Part shown: piece by piece, positions 25,701-37,500 of the stretch | Numbering within the stretch: the stretch's first letter is position 1 | Layout: every line of letters starts with the position of its first letter | Assembly: GCA_013398615.1 (NCBI GenBank) | Contig: VZSR01003806.1 | Span: 14,409,611 to 14,473,610, forward strand | DNA: 64,000 bases | Direction of reading: 5' to 3' | Origin: Brachypodius melanocephalos | Lineage: Eukaryota > Chordata > Aves > Passeriformes > Pycnonotidae | Notes under the pieces: generated by a model | Database searches by the model: none | Told to the model about the DNA's origin: nothing | What the model saw: only the letters and a program-made list of their open reading frames with translations | Position numbers and translations under genes: made by a program

Positions 25701-26794
25701 CCAGAGAAATACATTAAAATAACATTAAAGTTGTGATGTGAAACAAAAGATGTGAAGGAGTTTTGTTAAAAGTAGTGCTTACCATATGTTGTGCAACACA
25801 CTGACACAACACAGTACATTTAAAAAGTAGTTAAGGGGCACCCTGTAGTGTCTAGGTGTAGGGTGACATCTGGTAATTCTTCTTTCATGACTCGGAGTTT
25901 AATTTCATTTGATTTTTGTGTCACAATCCTCCTTTTAGTGTGCTGAACTAGCTTCCTTTTTCAGTAGGTGGATTGAAATAAAGTAGAATGGACACAGTTC
26001 AGGGAACAGTTGAAAATAGACATGTATATACACAGAGTATTCCTACAAATTGTCGTATTCCACCCCCACCCCTGCCTTGGCTGGCATGGAATACTCATTG
26101 ATTATGAAAGGGAAGTTTGTTGTCAGCCAGTCTTTTACAAAACACATAAATAATTATTTGAAATTGAAGGCTATTTCCTAATTTCCTCTCAGACATCAAC
26201 CTAACCCACAAGTGCAAGATTTCTTTGGCACTTTCTCACCAGATGCTGTTACTGGGATGTCTTCCCTCTGCGGTGCACATGTGGTTATCTCTCTAACCAC
26301 ATGATGCATCACCACAGATTCTTATTTATTTTGTATACTCATCCATCAAACATGTGGTGCCATGATCTTTCCTTTGTTACTTTGCCAAAGTGCATCTGAA
26401 TGATTCCTCAAACAAGTCAAATAAATTGTGGTTATGGTTTAGTTGTCAGATGATAAATCCCTCTAAATTCAAGTGAGTTGCACTTTAGAGGCTAAACATT
26501 AAATATCATAACTTCTCTATGATACAGATGCTAAGATAACTTTTTGTGATACAGATGCTTTAAGCCCCTTTGGTTGTTTCGAATGTCACCAGAAGCCTGC
26601 ACAATTCCCTAAGAACAATTTTAGGCACCCTGCTACCTGTGCCATTGGATATGGTTCTCCTGAAAGTCAACATCATATCTGTCATCCATTTGCACTTAAC
26701 TCAGGTGTTATAAAGCAGTCAAACAAAATTTTTATTGTGCATCACTATCATTAAAAAAATTTGAGCATGCACCCTCAATTTATGTATATATTGA
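22731..26794. other. Unassigned AT-rich DNA
   Basis: About 4 kb with no gene or interspersed repeat recognised. A-rich runs lie at about 24791-24810. Frames at 23692-23916, 23890-24205 and 24644-24967 are short, overlap on both strands, and match no protein I know. Confidence 0.5.
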
Positions 26795-26845
26795 AGCTTC
26801 TCTTAGGTGTCTTTAAACCGAAACCTTTCTGTGATTCTATGATTT
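26795..26845 (+). repeat. CR1 LINE, 3'-terminal scrap
   Basis: AGGTGTCTTTAAACCGAAAC followed by CTTTCTGTGATTCTATGATT is the 3' end of a plus-strand CR1. Only about 50 bases remain. Confidence 0.8.
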
Positions 26846-28164
26846 ATTTATTATTAATATACATGCATGACTTTATTAATAGGTTATATATAATAAAACC
26901 CCACAAAAATAGATCTTGGAAATGGGTGAATTAAACATTATTTAAAATATTTTATTTTGTTTTATTCACTATTAACAGAAATTATATTTTCCTCCCCATC
27001 TAAATGGAGACTCTTACAGAGCAAGCACCCTTACACTGACACATTGTTTCCCAAGAAATAGGTGGACATTGCCTAGTGATGGAAAGTCAAGAATAATCTT
27101 TTGTTTTCCTTTGCTTCCCCATGTAGGCTTTGCTTCTGCTTTATTAAAATGCTTCTATCTTGACCTACAATTTGTTTAATCTCTTTATTTTCTCCTCGTC
27201 CCCCACCTTCTCAGGACCTCAGCCAATATTAATGCAGTATACATACTTCAGCATGGGATACTTAGCACTTTTACAGACATTTCAAAGCATATCCAGATTT
27301 CATGATGGGTCAAGGACCTCTGTTTTGGGGACTAAGAGAAGTCACATTAGATAAAAAAACTCAAGATTAGGAAAATGCCATGAAATATTAAGAATTCTAT
27401 TATGAATAGGTGCACCTCCTGAACAAATTTCTCAGCACTCTGGAGTCTGTGATTCAGTACAGTTTTACCTCTGAAGGCAACTGGGAGCTAATGTGTTGTC
27501 ATGAGTCACAACAGAAACATATCCTGGAGAGAACCTGTTCAAAAATATTCAGATAATTATTGTATTACCTTGACAATGAGGTATTGTTAATAAAATCAAG
27601 GCTCCTCAAACATGACCTTTTATCACCATTCTTTCAATGACCAAATTACCATAGCTTGAGAACAAATATTGTGGCTTTTTATCTGAACAGCCTCTGGCTT
27701 TTCCATACACTGCTTTAATCTTGTACATTGTACATGAACTCCTCAGCTTAACTGAACTCAGATCAGATTCCCACCCAATCCCTATCTGTCTTCCTCTTCT
27801 GTCTTTAATTCAGTCCCTGCCTGTCTCACCTCTAATATCTTAGGGCTAACACTAACTTCCAACCAATGCTTATCTGAACTAATCTCACCTATTTATCTCC
27901 AATCTCTTTTTCTCTTCGGCTTCCTGCTTTATATTCTGTACTAGTCTAAGGTTTGGCAGTAGGGGAGATTTCAGCTGATGGAAGGTGCCCCTCAATTGCA
28001 GTGCTTCTTCCAAACATTTTGTGTTATCAGACGTGTCATCTCCAATTTAACAAACTTCAGTGTAGGTAGCTGTCATTCAACAAGTTGTGTATTTCCCTAA
28101 TGAAACAAGATAGTTCAGAAGGATAATAACTATTTGAGTGGCAAAATAACAGAGGATATAAAAG
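26846..28164. other. Unassigned DNA with a pyrimidine-rich patch
   Basis: No gene or known repeat. About 27765-27935 is strongly C/T-rich on the + strand with recurring CTCACCT and CTAATCT-like words. Frames are short. Confidence 0.45.
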
Positions 28165-28830
28165 AAACTTTTCTGAGTTAGAACAAATATCCATCTAGCA
28201 CAGTTTTCTATCTTTGTGAATGGGTCGATACAAAGGCTGATTGAACAGTAAAAAAGAACCACACATATGTAAGATAAATCCTTCTTTTCACATAGTGCCT
28301 ACCAGCTTCTGCTGTGCAGACACTTGTGACAGAGATTGCATCTGAACCATGTTTTACCACCACCACCAGATCTATTCCCAATGAAACTGTCTGACCTTTT
28401 AAAACTCATTTATGCTTTTGTTCCTAAAGCAATCTATGGCAATGGATTCTACAGCTGAATGATGCACAGTGTGAAAAGCACTTACTTTTGTTTGCTTTAA
28501 ACTCTCTGCCTAATAATACATTGGGTTGTCCTTAGTTTTTGTATTGTGTCAAATAGTGAATAATTGTTCTTATTGCTATTCAGCATGTCATTGTGATTAA
28601 TGTCTTCCTCATATTGCTAGCAAATGGAGTTCTAGTCTATTAACTGTCTACTTTTATGAAAGCTATTGCATATTTCTGATCATCTTTCTTTCACTTCAAT
28701 TGCATTTTATTTCAGATAGGTGTAGCAGAACAGTACATATTGTGCGAGATGCAGGTGCAACACAGATTTATACAGACTTCAGAGCTGTTCTGTGCTCTGC
28801 TGAGCACTTAAGATATTACTATCACCAATA
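28165..28830 (-). repeat. Ancient CR1 (reptile-like lineage), 3' half
   Basis: Antisense landmarks appear in the order known from old amniote CR1 copies, best seen in turtles and crocodilians: CCATCTAGCACAGTTTTCTA, ATGGCAATGGATTCTACAGC, GTGTGAAAAGCACTTACTTT, TTGTTTGCTTTAAACTCTCT, CTAATAATACATTGGGTTGT, then GATTTATACAGACTTCAGAG near 28770. They are spread over about 660 bases with many substitutions and gaps. The copy is far more diverged than the bird-specific CR1 copies elsewhere in the window. No reading frame survives. Confidence 0.75.
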
Positions 28831-29017
28831 TCAGTAGCTTAGCTAGGTCTTCTGCTGCTGTGATTTTACAGAAATGAGAATAGAGGACACAGAAGATAAT
28901 ACAGAATAAATATCGTTGTCATAGAAGTGATATTTGCAAGTACTCAGTGTAGTATTTCCATTTAACCCAGTCTATCTTATACACATTTTCAAGTAAAACC
29001 TGTCTCATATATTTATA
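28831..29017. other. Unassigned DNA
   Basis: A short AT-rich stretch leading into the microsatellite; nothing recognised. Confidence 0.4.
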
Positions 29018-29023
29018 TATACA

Positions 29024-29059
<36 letters not shown>

Positions 29060-29128
29060 TATACATACATACATACAGGGGGAGAGAGAGAGAAAAATAC
29101 AGAGAAAGAAAGACAGAAAGAAAACTGT
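29018..29128. repeat. (TACA)n / (TA)n / (GA)n compound microsatellite
   Basis: TACA tetramers (29018-29051), a short TA run, more TACA units to about 29077, then GGGG followed by GA and GAAA-rich units to about 29128. It is pure enough to be polymorphic. Confidence 0.95.
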
Positions 29129-31319
29129 GAACTTTAATCATAAACAACTTGATCAGAAGTGGCCTTTTGCAAATTCCCAGTATAGCAGAGGGAGGTGTCT
29201 TTTTCTGTGATTAGTGTTTATAATGCTTTAAAAGTTGATTAGGACAAAGAATATTAGGGAGTGCTTTTCCCTTGTAACACAATAAGCAAAGAGGAGGATT
29301 TTTCCTGTGTTGATCTTCCAGCCATTGCCTAACTGCAAGTTGCAGTATATAATCTATAAGTATATAATGCAAACATGATAAAATAATAACTGGCTTTGTC
29401 CTAATTTTTTATTATATATATGAAAATAAAAATCAAAGAATATGTAGGAGAAGATTAAATTAAAAATTTACCATTAGAGTAATAACTGTATGATTCTCTG
29501 TGATGCCTTAAATAATGTTTCAGCTGTCATGGCTCTATACTTCTCATAAGAAGCAAAATTATAGTGAGTCTGCTTTTCAAAAACTAATCATTCCTCTCTT
29601 ACTTAGTCAATTGGTAGGATCTGTTTCTGTAAGAATATAGTTCAGTTTAACAATAAAATGTGGTGGATGGATTATATGGAGGAATCCAAAGGATAACAGT
29701 AAACAAAAGTACAGTTAAAACCCCCTACAGAAACCAAACTGATACTCCTTTGCTAATGTTTGGAATCTGAAAAACTGTGCAGATTAATCATCGCTTAATG
29801 CCTGTTTACCAGCAGCATTACTCACAACAAATTGCACACCAATTTAAAGTCTAATGCAAATGTTTATCTGCAGTGTTCATTTCTAGGACTGCAACTTATT
29901 CCATCATTGATTTTCACAATGACCTTAACAGCCACCAGCTTCGTTTTATTATCAGTAAAATGGGAATTATTCTGTATATTTAGGAGGCATCCCTTATACT
30001 AATTGGTTTTTGCAGGCACTTTTTTATTTTCCCTGGTAACATGAATGGTCAAAATCTTTATAGGGTCACATAAGCCCTCAGGTCTTGGCACACCATGCTG
30101 TGTGTCCCTGTTAATTACCAAAATCTATACCCAAGAGGTAGCCTGCAAAACAACAACAGGATGCTCATTTAAGACAGAAAGTCCAGCAGCCAAAACAGGC
30201 CCCATTTGACCTGATCAGCTCTGTGTATTTTTACATCATGTACTCAGCCAGCTCTTGCACAGAGTTCACCCAGCTGCAGTGGGAGCGTGGCTGCACACTC
30301 TGGTGTTATCAGTGTAATGAGTCTGACCCACTTTGCTAAATTGTGCTTGTACCCTGATTTAATGCTTTGGTGCCACACTCCTGCTCAGAACACTCTCACC
30401 ACAAAACCTGCTCAGGTGATGGGTCATGTTTACCACCCATTTTGGCATCACACTGGCACTTAGAACATTCTCCGTTTTCAGAAAATCCCTGTGGATCCTC
30501 AATGCCTTTGAAATTCAGGGTTTTTTCCTTTTGAGATATTTATATATGAATGTAAGAACAAACTTTTAGCCTTCTTCACCTGTAATTTTGGAAGAATAAA
30601 ATTAATTGACTGCAATACTTTAAACAGAACATAAATTAGAATTGCAAAAATAGCTTATTGGCTTATGAATGCTCCATGTGACTGATTTTTCCCCAATTCT
30701 TATTAGTATAAAGCATATTGTCAGAACTTAACTTATAGTAAATAACAGATAATTAAAGTATGCTCACTCACAGCAAGGATGAATTTGACCCTGTATTTAT
30801 GAACTGACAAGTCATCTAGGCAGCTACTGTGCCTCAGGTGGTGCTATTGTATTCCTAATCATACTTACTGTCAATTAAAAAAAAAGAAAAAGTAGAAGTT
30901 GCTAACATAATTATTACAATGAAATGAAAATTCGTTCCCACAATAGTATTGAAACAGCTAAAAGGTCACGGACTGTCTTTCATTAAGAGTCTTTCAAAAT
31001 ATGATTTTTAAAGCACAATGAACATAAATATCCATTTTGTTCTTGAACAAACTCCCAGATCACTGGAAAGGTGTTGTAATGAGATATTGTTTTTAGTGTA
31101 ATGTATTTCTTCAAAGCAATAGGCAGTAGTTGCTCCCATCTGTCCCTGTGCTGGGGACTCTTACATCTGCTTTTTTTTTTTCACAGAAAAGATGGATTTT
31201 AGAAGTGTCTAAGGAGTCAATAATGAGGTGTCCAAGTTCTTCCTATTGTCTCTAATTTTGCATTTGTACTGAAAAGGTGTGAGTTATATATTCTTTTAGT
31301 AATTCAAACGTGCCATAAC

Positions 31320-31322
<3 letters not shown>
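29129..31322. other. Unassigned unique DNA
   Basis: About 2.2 kb without recognised gene or repeat. The parts 29760-29960 and 30040-30520 look compositionally complex rather than AT-simple. An A/G-rich patch lies near 30876-30890. Confidence 0.45.

Positions 31323-31350
<28 letters not shown>
31323..31350. repeat. Poly(T) run abutting a gap
   Basis: 28 T immediately followed by N, so the true run may be longer. It could be the poly(A) of a minus-strand insertion whose body lies in or beyond the gap, or a plain homopolymer. Confidence 0.9.
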
Positions 31351-31397
31351 NNNNNNNNNNNNNNNNNNNNNNNNNNNNNNNNNNNNNNNNNNNNNNN
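31351..31397. other. Assembly gap (47 N)
   Basis: Unlike the two 100-N placeholders elsewhere, this gap has a specific size, suggesting an estimate from read pairs. It sits directly after the T run, the likely cause of the failure. The Lys-rich frame running through it on the minus strand is an artefact. Confidence 0.98.
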
Positions 31398-31599
31398 TGT
31401 CTTTAATCATTTGAGAGGTCAAACACAATGAGGAAGCATACAGTGAGTGGAAGCAAGAATGGGTGACCTGGGAGGAATAGAGGAATACTGTCAGAGCATT
31501 CACAGACTGGGTTAGGGTAGCTGATACAAACAGAATAGTCAAAACAGGATTGAATCAGACCAGGGATGCCAAAGACAAGTAGGAGGGGTTCTGTAAGTA

Positions 31600-32445
31600 C
31601 ATAAGAAGATGAAAAGCAGATTAGGGAAAATGACTTGGGTAAATGGGGAGCCATTTTTCAGTGAGGCAGGCGAGCTGAAGACAGAGGACAAGGGAAATGC
31701 TGAGGTACTGAACATGGGAAATGCTGAGGTGTTGAACATGGGAAATGCTGAGGTATTGAACATGGGAAATGCTGAGGTACCAATCATGACAAATGCTGAG
31801 GTGTTGAACATGGGAAATGTTGAGATATTGATCATGGGAAATGCTGAGGTGTTGAACATGGGAAATGTTGAGATATTGATCATGGGAAATGCTGAGGTGT
31901 TGAACATGGGAAATGTTGAGGTATTGAACATGGGAGATGCTGAGCACCACCTTTGCCTTGGTCTTTATTTGCAAGAGGAGCCTTCAGGAATCCCAAGTCT
32001 CAAAGACCAAGAGGAGCAGCTATAGCAAGGAAGCTGCACCACTGGTGTGAGAACCAGGGAAAACTTCATCAAATGGAACATTCACAGGCTCATGGGCCCC
32101 AAAGAGAGGGAGGTACCCACTGGAGCTGGGGGAGCTGGCAGATCTCATTGCAAGGCCACTTGTAATTGTCTCCATTCAGTGACAGGGAAAAGTGCCCAAA
32201 GCCTGGAGAAAAGTGAATGTCACTCCAGTTTTCAGGAAGTGCTAAAAGGTGCTCCCAGGGAAATAAAGGCTGGTTAGCCTGCCCTCTGTCCCTGGGAAGG
32301 TGTTGGGGCAGCTAACCCTGAATCATGACAAATTTCCAGGAAATTTGTCAGGAGTAGTCAGCATGGCTTCACTAATGGTGATGACAGAGCAGAGGGTACC
32401 TTTAGCATGTTTGTTGATGGCACAAAATTGGGACAAGTATCTGAT
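31600..32445 (+). repeat. CR1 LINE ORF2 remnant containing a minisatellite
   Basis: This is an internal CR1 piece covering the linker before the reverse transcriptase and part of that domain. The frame from 31609 carries GNAEVLN, corresponding to the conserved KAEVLNAFFASVF region of CR1 ORF2; TTTGCCTTGGTCTTTATTTG follows the array. Later landmarks are GAGCTGGCAGATCTCATTGC near 32137, CTGTCCCTGGGAAGGTGTTG near 32286 and GTAGTCAGCATGGCTTCACT near 32354. The sequence then jumps to the catalytic box at 32404-32433, which reads SMFVDGTKLG instead of the usual FADDTKLG, so a block of RT is deleted and the catalytic aspartates are damaged. Truncated at both ends; not functional. Confidence 0.85.
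31692..31944 (+). repeat. 24-bp minisatellite derived from CR1 ORF2
   Basis: Ten 24-base units and a partial eleventh, of the form GGGAAATGCTGAGG followed by TATTGAACAT. Units 6-7 (31812-31859) and 8-9 (31860-31907) are an identical 48-base pair, showing higher-order duplication. Because 24 is a multiple of three, the array stays open in several frames; on + it encodes NMGNAEVL repeats. The first unit is continuous with CR1 sequence on both sides, so the array arose by expansion of the element's own coding sequence. Confidence 0.97.
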
Positions 32446-33704
32446 TTCAATACTGATTCCTCAGGCAGCAACCTATTCCATTTTATTTATTTATCTTAAA
32501 ATAAGACAACTACACTGAGCAGAGCAATTACAATTATGGGTAATAAGGTAACATCAGGAAAATAGAGATCATGAGCTGGCATCTTTGCCACACAAATATA
32601 GAAGAAATATTTAATAATTTATTCTGCCCCCCAATCCTTATCTAATTATGTTTTTCTCCCATGCATATGACACATATTAACAATTTTGGTTATGTATATC
32701 CCTGTAGGTGATGCATATTTTAGAGAATGAGAGCCAAGTTTACCTTTGGTCCAGGCCCTGTGTTTTCAGAAGACATGCAGAATGGACAAATTAGATCTAC
32801 CCCTTTCTATGCTGCACTCAATGCTGGCATTGCATCTGAAGCACTTCTATTTACAACTGTGCTGTTACTCATGCAGAAGCTGTAGCATTCAAGGTCATGA
32901 CTCATAACAGAGAAGATCAAATTTCCCATCAAATCCTTTACCAGTGTCTGCCAGTAAGTCCCATTACTTGTTTTAGTTTTTCTGAAGCTCTCTCCCTTTC
33001 TAAGCACAAAGGAAATATACCTCAGTCCTTTTCAGGCCTTTCTTCTTTCTGCTTCCTCTGAGATCTCTCAGACTTCACACAGCTGATGATATCTTTCTCA
33101 GACTAGCAGACACATATCTCTTAGTAAAACTGCCAGCAGCAAATGTCAACTATTTTCTTTTATCAATACTAAGATGGTCTCTAACAGCTTGGTTTAGTTT
33201 CTTGGTTCTTAGCTGTAGCTGAGAGCTGTGGCAGTTAATGATAATGATTCATGTTTGTCTAGTACTGTTCATCTAGCCGCATCTAGCAGGATCCAAAAGT
33301 GTTTTATCTGATCAACAGAACGTGTAGAGGGAGCTCTGTGCCTACTGCTGAAAGAGAGAACACTGAAACTAAATGAAAGTGAGAAAGGATTCACATAGAC
33401 ACCTCATACCTTCCTCTCTTTTGATAGCTGGGAAGTAATATTGTGGATCATGGCTATCCTAGGCTCCCAAGGGCTGTCTCATAGCTGAGCAACTATTATG
33501 TGTCCTTATAGCATCTCTTCATCACTACTGAAGGAACAAAACCAGTTAGAGGAAGGAAATGTGGGATTGAAAAGAAAGGGAACAGCAAAATACTAGTATC
33601 AAGAGAAATTTCCAGTAGAAGAAAAGTGGGTATCTTAAGGCAGTGGAAAACCTACCACTGTTACTCCACCTTTAGGCTGGGGTTTAAAATTCAAGAGAAT
33701 GATT
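32446..33704. other. Unassigned DNA
   Basis: About 1.25 kb with no recognised gene or repeat; a small TTTA repeat is at 32480-32492. Confidence 0.45.
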
Positions 33705-34150
33705 AGATTATCAAAGAATATTCTCAGTTGGAAAGGGCTCACAAGATCATCAAAGTCTGATGCCTGGCTCTGCACAGCACCCAAAATTCACACTATGTGC
33801 CTGAGAGCATTGTCCAAATGCTTCTTGGACTCTGTGAGGCTGGGGCTGTGACCACTTCCCTGGGGAGCCTGTTCAGTGCCCAAAAACCCTCTAGGGGAAG
33901 AACTTTTTTCTAATGTCCAACCTAAACCTCCCCTGACACAGCTTCAGGCTGTTTCCTTGGTTCTGTCACTGTCACCACAGAGAAGAGATCAGGGCCTGTC
34001 CTTCCCCTCACAATGAAGTTGTAACTCCAGTGAGGTCCCCCTTGAGTCTTCTCCAGGCTGAACAGATTAAGTGACCTCAGCCACTCACCATGTGGCTTTG
34101 CCCCAAGGCCCTTCAGCATCCTTGTAGCCTTCCTTGGGATTTTCTCTAAT
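33705..34150 (-). repeat. CR1 LINE, 3' fragment (about 445 bp)
   Basis: Antisense CR1 runs from near its 3' end (CAGTTGGAAAGGGCTCACAA, AGATCATCAAAGTCTGATGC) through CCACTTCCCTGGGGAGCCTG and CCAACCTAAACCTCCCCTGA to CAAGGCCCTTCAGCATCCTT. It belongs to the same type as the plus-strand copy at 49100-49420. A minus frame at 33922-34119 is the decayed ORF2 C-terminus. The terminal octamer region is blurred. Confidence 0.92.
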
Positions 34151-37100
34151 GGCTGTTTTCTCTCTTATATTTTAGGTCCCAAATCATTAATAAATGTTCT
34201 AGAGATAATGACAAAAATTGTCAGGCAATGTTTTTTATTACAAGTATTTTTATTTTTGAATTTGGCACAAAAAGAAGTAGCACTTCAGTAATAGTTATAG
34301 GTATTAGTAAGAATAATATTAGTCATAGTTAGAAAGTTAAGAACATGTAGAAGTGAGATGCTAGGTACTCAAAATGCCACGTAAAAGGAGAAAGAAACTA
34401 TGACAAGTGCAGTAATAGAAGAGGAATAAAATTCAAGTCCAATGTCATTTGGGTAAATAAGGGAAAAATAATCCATGCTACAGTTTAGAAGCTCATCTAT
34501 TACCACTGTGAGAGAAGAAAGGTTATTAGGTGGAGAGAGTGATTATGGGCCATTAACATAATGTATCCTTGGGAAGATCAAATCATCTCTTAGGCCACAT
34601 CTGAGGAAGGGTTTCCAACAGCAATGTGATTGCATGAGGCGCTGAGACCACACCTGTAAAGGATCACCAGTGGAAACAGGAAAGTTGAAACAGGTCTGAA
34701 ACTTTGCACCACTTGTCCAAGAGGACTTTAAAGGGAGCATAGAGTTTGCTTTCTGAGGAAAAATAATATCACTTATTTTGCCTTAAATAACTTATTTTGC
34801 TCCACTCAAGGGAGTCTGAAAATTGTGTACTTTGTTTCAAGAAATGGAGAAAGGAGGAAACACCTGAGAGAGAGAAAATATTTACATAAAGTGGATCCAA
34901 ATTAGATATGAACAAAGGCAGGCTTTGAATCAGAAAAAAATAATCTGAAAGAATAGCAGACAAAAAAAAGTTTAAGATCTAGCAAAAACACTTCTGAAAG
35001 CATAATACCATGTGGCCATTGACCTTAGCAGAGCCTGAATTCAGTAGTTCAGAATGTCACTCCCAACAGTCATTTCCAATACTGCTGTTAAGGAAATACG
35101 AGCTCACCACCAGGAGACACAGAGACAAAACACAAGGAAATGATCAAAAAGTTACAAGTGACCACATGTCATAACCAGAAATCCTCTACATCCCTGACCT
35201 TTGCCTGCAGCAAATGCAAAGCTCCTTGACAAGTAAAGCCTTGTTTTGTTGCCGTGCAAGCCACAAGCCAGCAATTTCACTAGATGTGACCATACCTCTC
35301 AAAAGTCAATGCAGTCACAGACCCAAAGTACTCACTTTGGAACTGCTTGCCTTTTTTCTCCTGAAATTATGAGGGCTCTTTTACATAATTTTTGAGTTTG
35401 ACTTTGGAGCATAATAGGTTGGGAATTTTTAGTGGCTATAATGAAACATGTCTTTAGTCAAAAAGAGGCATCTAATAATATCAATACTATCAATTATAAC
35501 AGCAAAAATTCTGTTGAATCAATGTAGATTTGGTGAAATTTTCAGATGTCTTCCAGTCTGAATGAGGATTAGAACTAGATTTTGGCTCTGAGAAAACTGA
35601 CGTGGGACTGCAAAATTTACATGACCATCTCCAATTTATTCTGAAGTGACCATTAAACTACTTAATTGGAACACTAACATTTAGCATGCTGCTCGCTATA
35701 ATATAAAGCAATACAGTAATCCAAGGGCAAGTTTAAACAAGCCATACATTTACAGTTATGTCTCTCAGAACCAAAAAGCCCCCCAAAACAACAACATAAA
35801 GCTGTGGGGTTTTTAACCTGAATTAGCATCCCTGATGTTGTTCACAGTGTGACACCAGTGTTTTCTCTGTTTTTTTTGTGAGGGAGTGAGATGAGACAGT
35901 GATAAAGAGTGAGGCTTAGGGGAGGAACAAGCAAGCACTGATGCCAAAACAAATACTTTCTTTGTTTGAAACCAAAACCTCAGACTTTGAAATTATTGTT
36001 TCTTCCCACTGCTGCTTACCAATACCTCTAGCTTTTTTATCTGTTTCCATCTTATTTGCTTGAAAGTGTTCCTCAGCAGGACTGAGTCATATGCAATATT
36101 TATAAGAACCTCTCTTTTTTAAAGACCAAATTTTGTTTCCATTAAAGGGAAAAAATATGAACTGGGAATACTTGTGACCATGAAGGGTTGTTATTTCTGA
36201 AAAGTACTTCCTTCCTTGAATAAGACAATCAATTATTATGAAACAAAATATCTGTCTGTGATTTAATTTGTTAGCAGGTTAAATGAAAGAAAGTATATCC
36301 CCATCTAATGTTTTCTCAGGGTGTAAACACACATGGGTCACTTGCAATTGTTCTTGGGACTTTAGAATCTTACAGTCATTACTTTTTTTTCCAGTCTGTG
36401 GATTTTATTTAATGAATTGAAACCATTTTAGACAAGGTAATGTTAGTCTCAAGACAGATAATTCTTCTACTTTAGCCAGCATAGGGAAAAAAGAAGAAAA
36501 ACAAATGTTAAGTCTCAAATCCATCTCTATTTTGCACACTTTAAAATGAAGGTAGACTGAATTTCTTGATACTTTATCTAATTTAAAGATTAAATGGGAA
36601 ACCTGAGTTTTCTGTAGGCATAGAACTATTGTTTCCTTGCAATGTACTCTTGTTTCTTGCTGAGTATAATGTAATTTTAGAATAGCAAAGGTTTGTTGAT
36701 TTACAAGCTAAATGGTTATTTTATTCATGTCTGTATTTAACAAAACACAAGCCTGAGTGATTACATTCTGCCTACTTAATTTTCCCCTGTATTTATAGTA
36801 ATAAGGACTTTGAAGCTGATCTTGCTCATTCAACAACAACAACATAGCAGTGACTCCATCTGCCCATGAAGTTAGGCAAAAGAATAATATTTTTTGTAAA
36901 GGATAGTCTAAAAATATCTCTTTTTTTCCTTCTCTCTATTGAACATTTGTCTGATATGTGGTTGCATTTGAAAGGCAGGTGATTCACTCGTTCTGGTTTT
37001 GATTGTTCTAATGAGAGAAGGACACCTTCACTGTTGCTGTCACCAGCAGGGCTTTCAGTTTCTGTAAACAGATAAATACATGAAAATTAAATTGTCTTTT

Positions 37101-37473
37101 TAGTGCACTTTCAGAATAAAAAGCTGATATCTATAATAGGGAAATTTTACTTTAAGTCTCTTATAGCTGCCTAAAATGCCTTACTTTCTATCTCCTTAAA
37201 TAATTCAGAGATGCAGTTGTCTCCACTATTGTGCTGTGTATCCGAGTGCAGTTAACAGTTGCCACATCCTACCTTAGAGCTATTGAGATCATTTCCAAAG
37301 ACATGGGGTGAAGCACAGTTCAAAGAAAGCCACTCTGACTTATTCCCTTTTTCCTTACCTTTAGCTCAGCTGTGAGTAAACGTGACCTGACTTAGAGAGG
37401 AGGGGACAAATTGGTGGTCTTTCCTTCTGAGGGACACAGAGATTGATCTGTGAGAGTTCAAATCTTATGGGGC
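34151..37473. other. Unassigned AT-rich unique DNA
   Basis: About 3.3 kb with no gene or interspersed repeat recognised. A small CAACAACAACAACA run lies at 36831-36844. The few open frames are under 70 codons. Confidence 0.5.
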
Positions 37474-37500
37474 TTTTTTTTTTCTTTTTTTTTTTTTTTT
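37474..37500. repeat. Poly(T) run
   Basis: Two T runs separated by one C. There is no AATAAA at the matching distance on the minus strand, so it is treated as simple sequence. Confidence 0.85.

Noticed and set aside
30367..30475. Two similar 35-base phrases (TTTGGTGCCACACTCC and TTTTGGCATCACACTGG)
   Set aside because: Similarity is too weak and gapped to call a duplication by eye.
31539..31974. Minus-strand Ser/Phe/Asn-rich repetitive frames of 117 and 130 codons
   Set aside because: They are the reverse translation of the 24-bp minisatellite; period 24 keeps every frame open unless the unit itself contains a stop.
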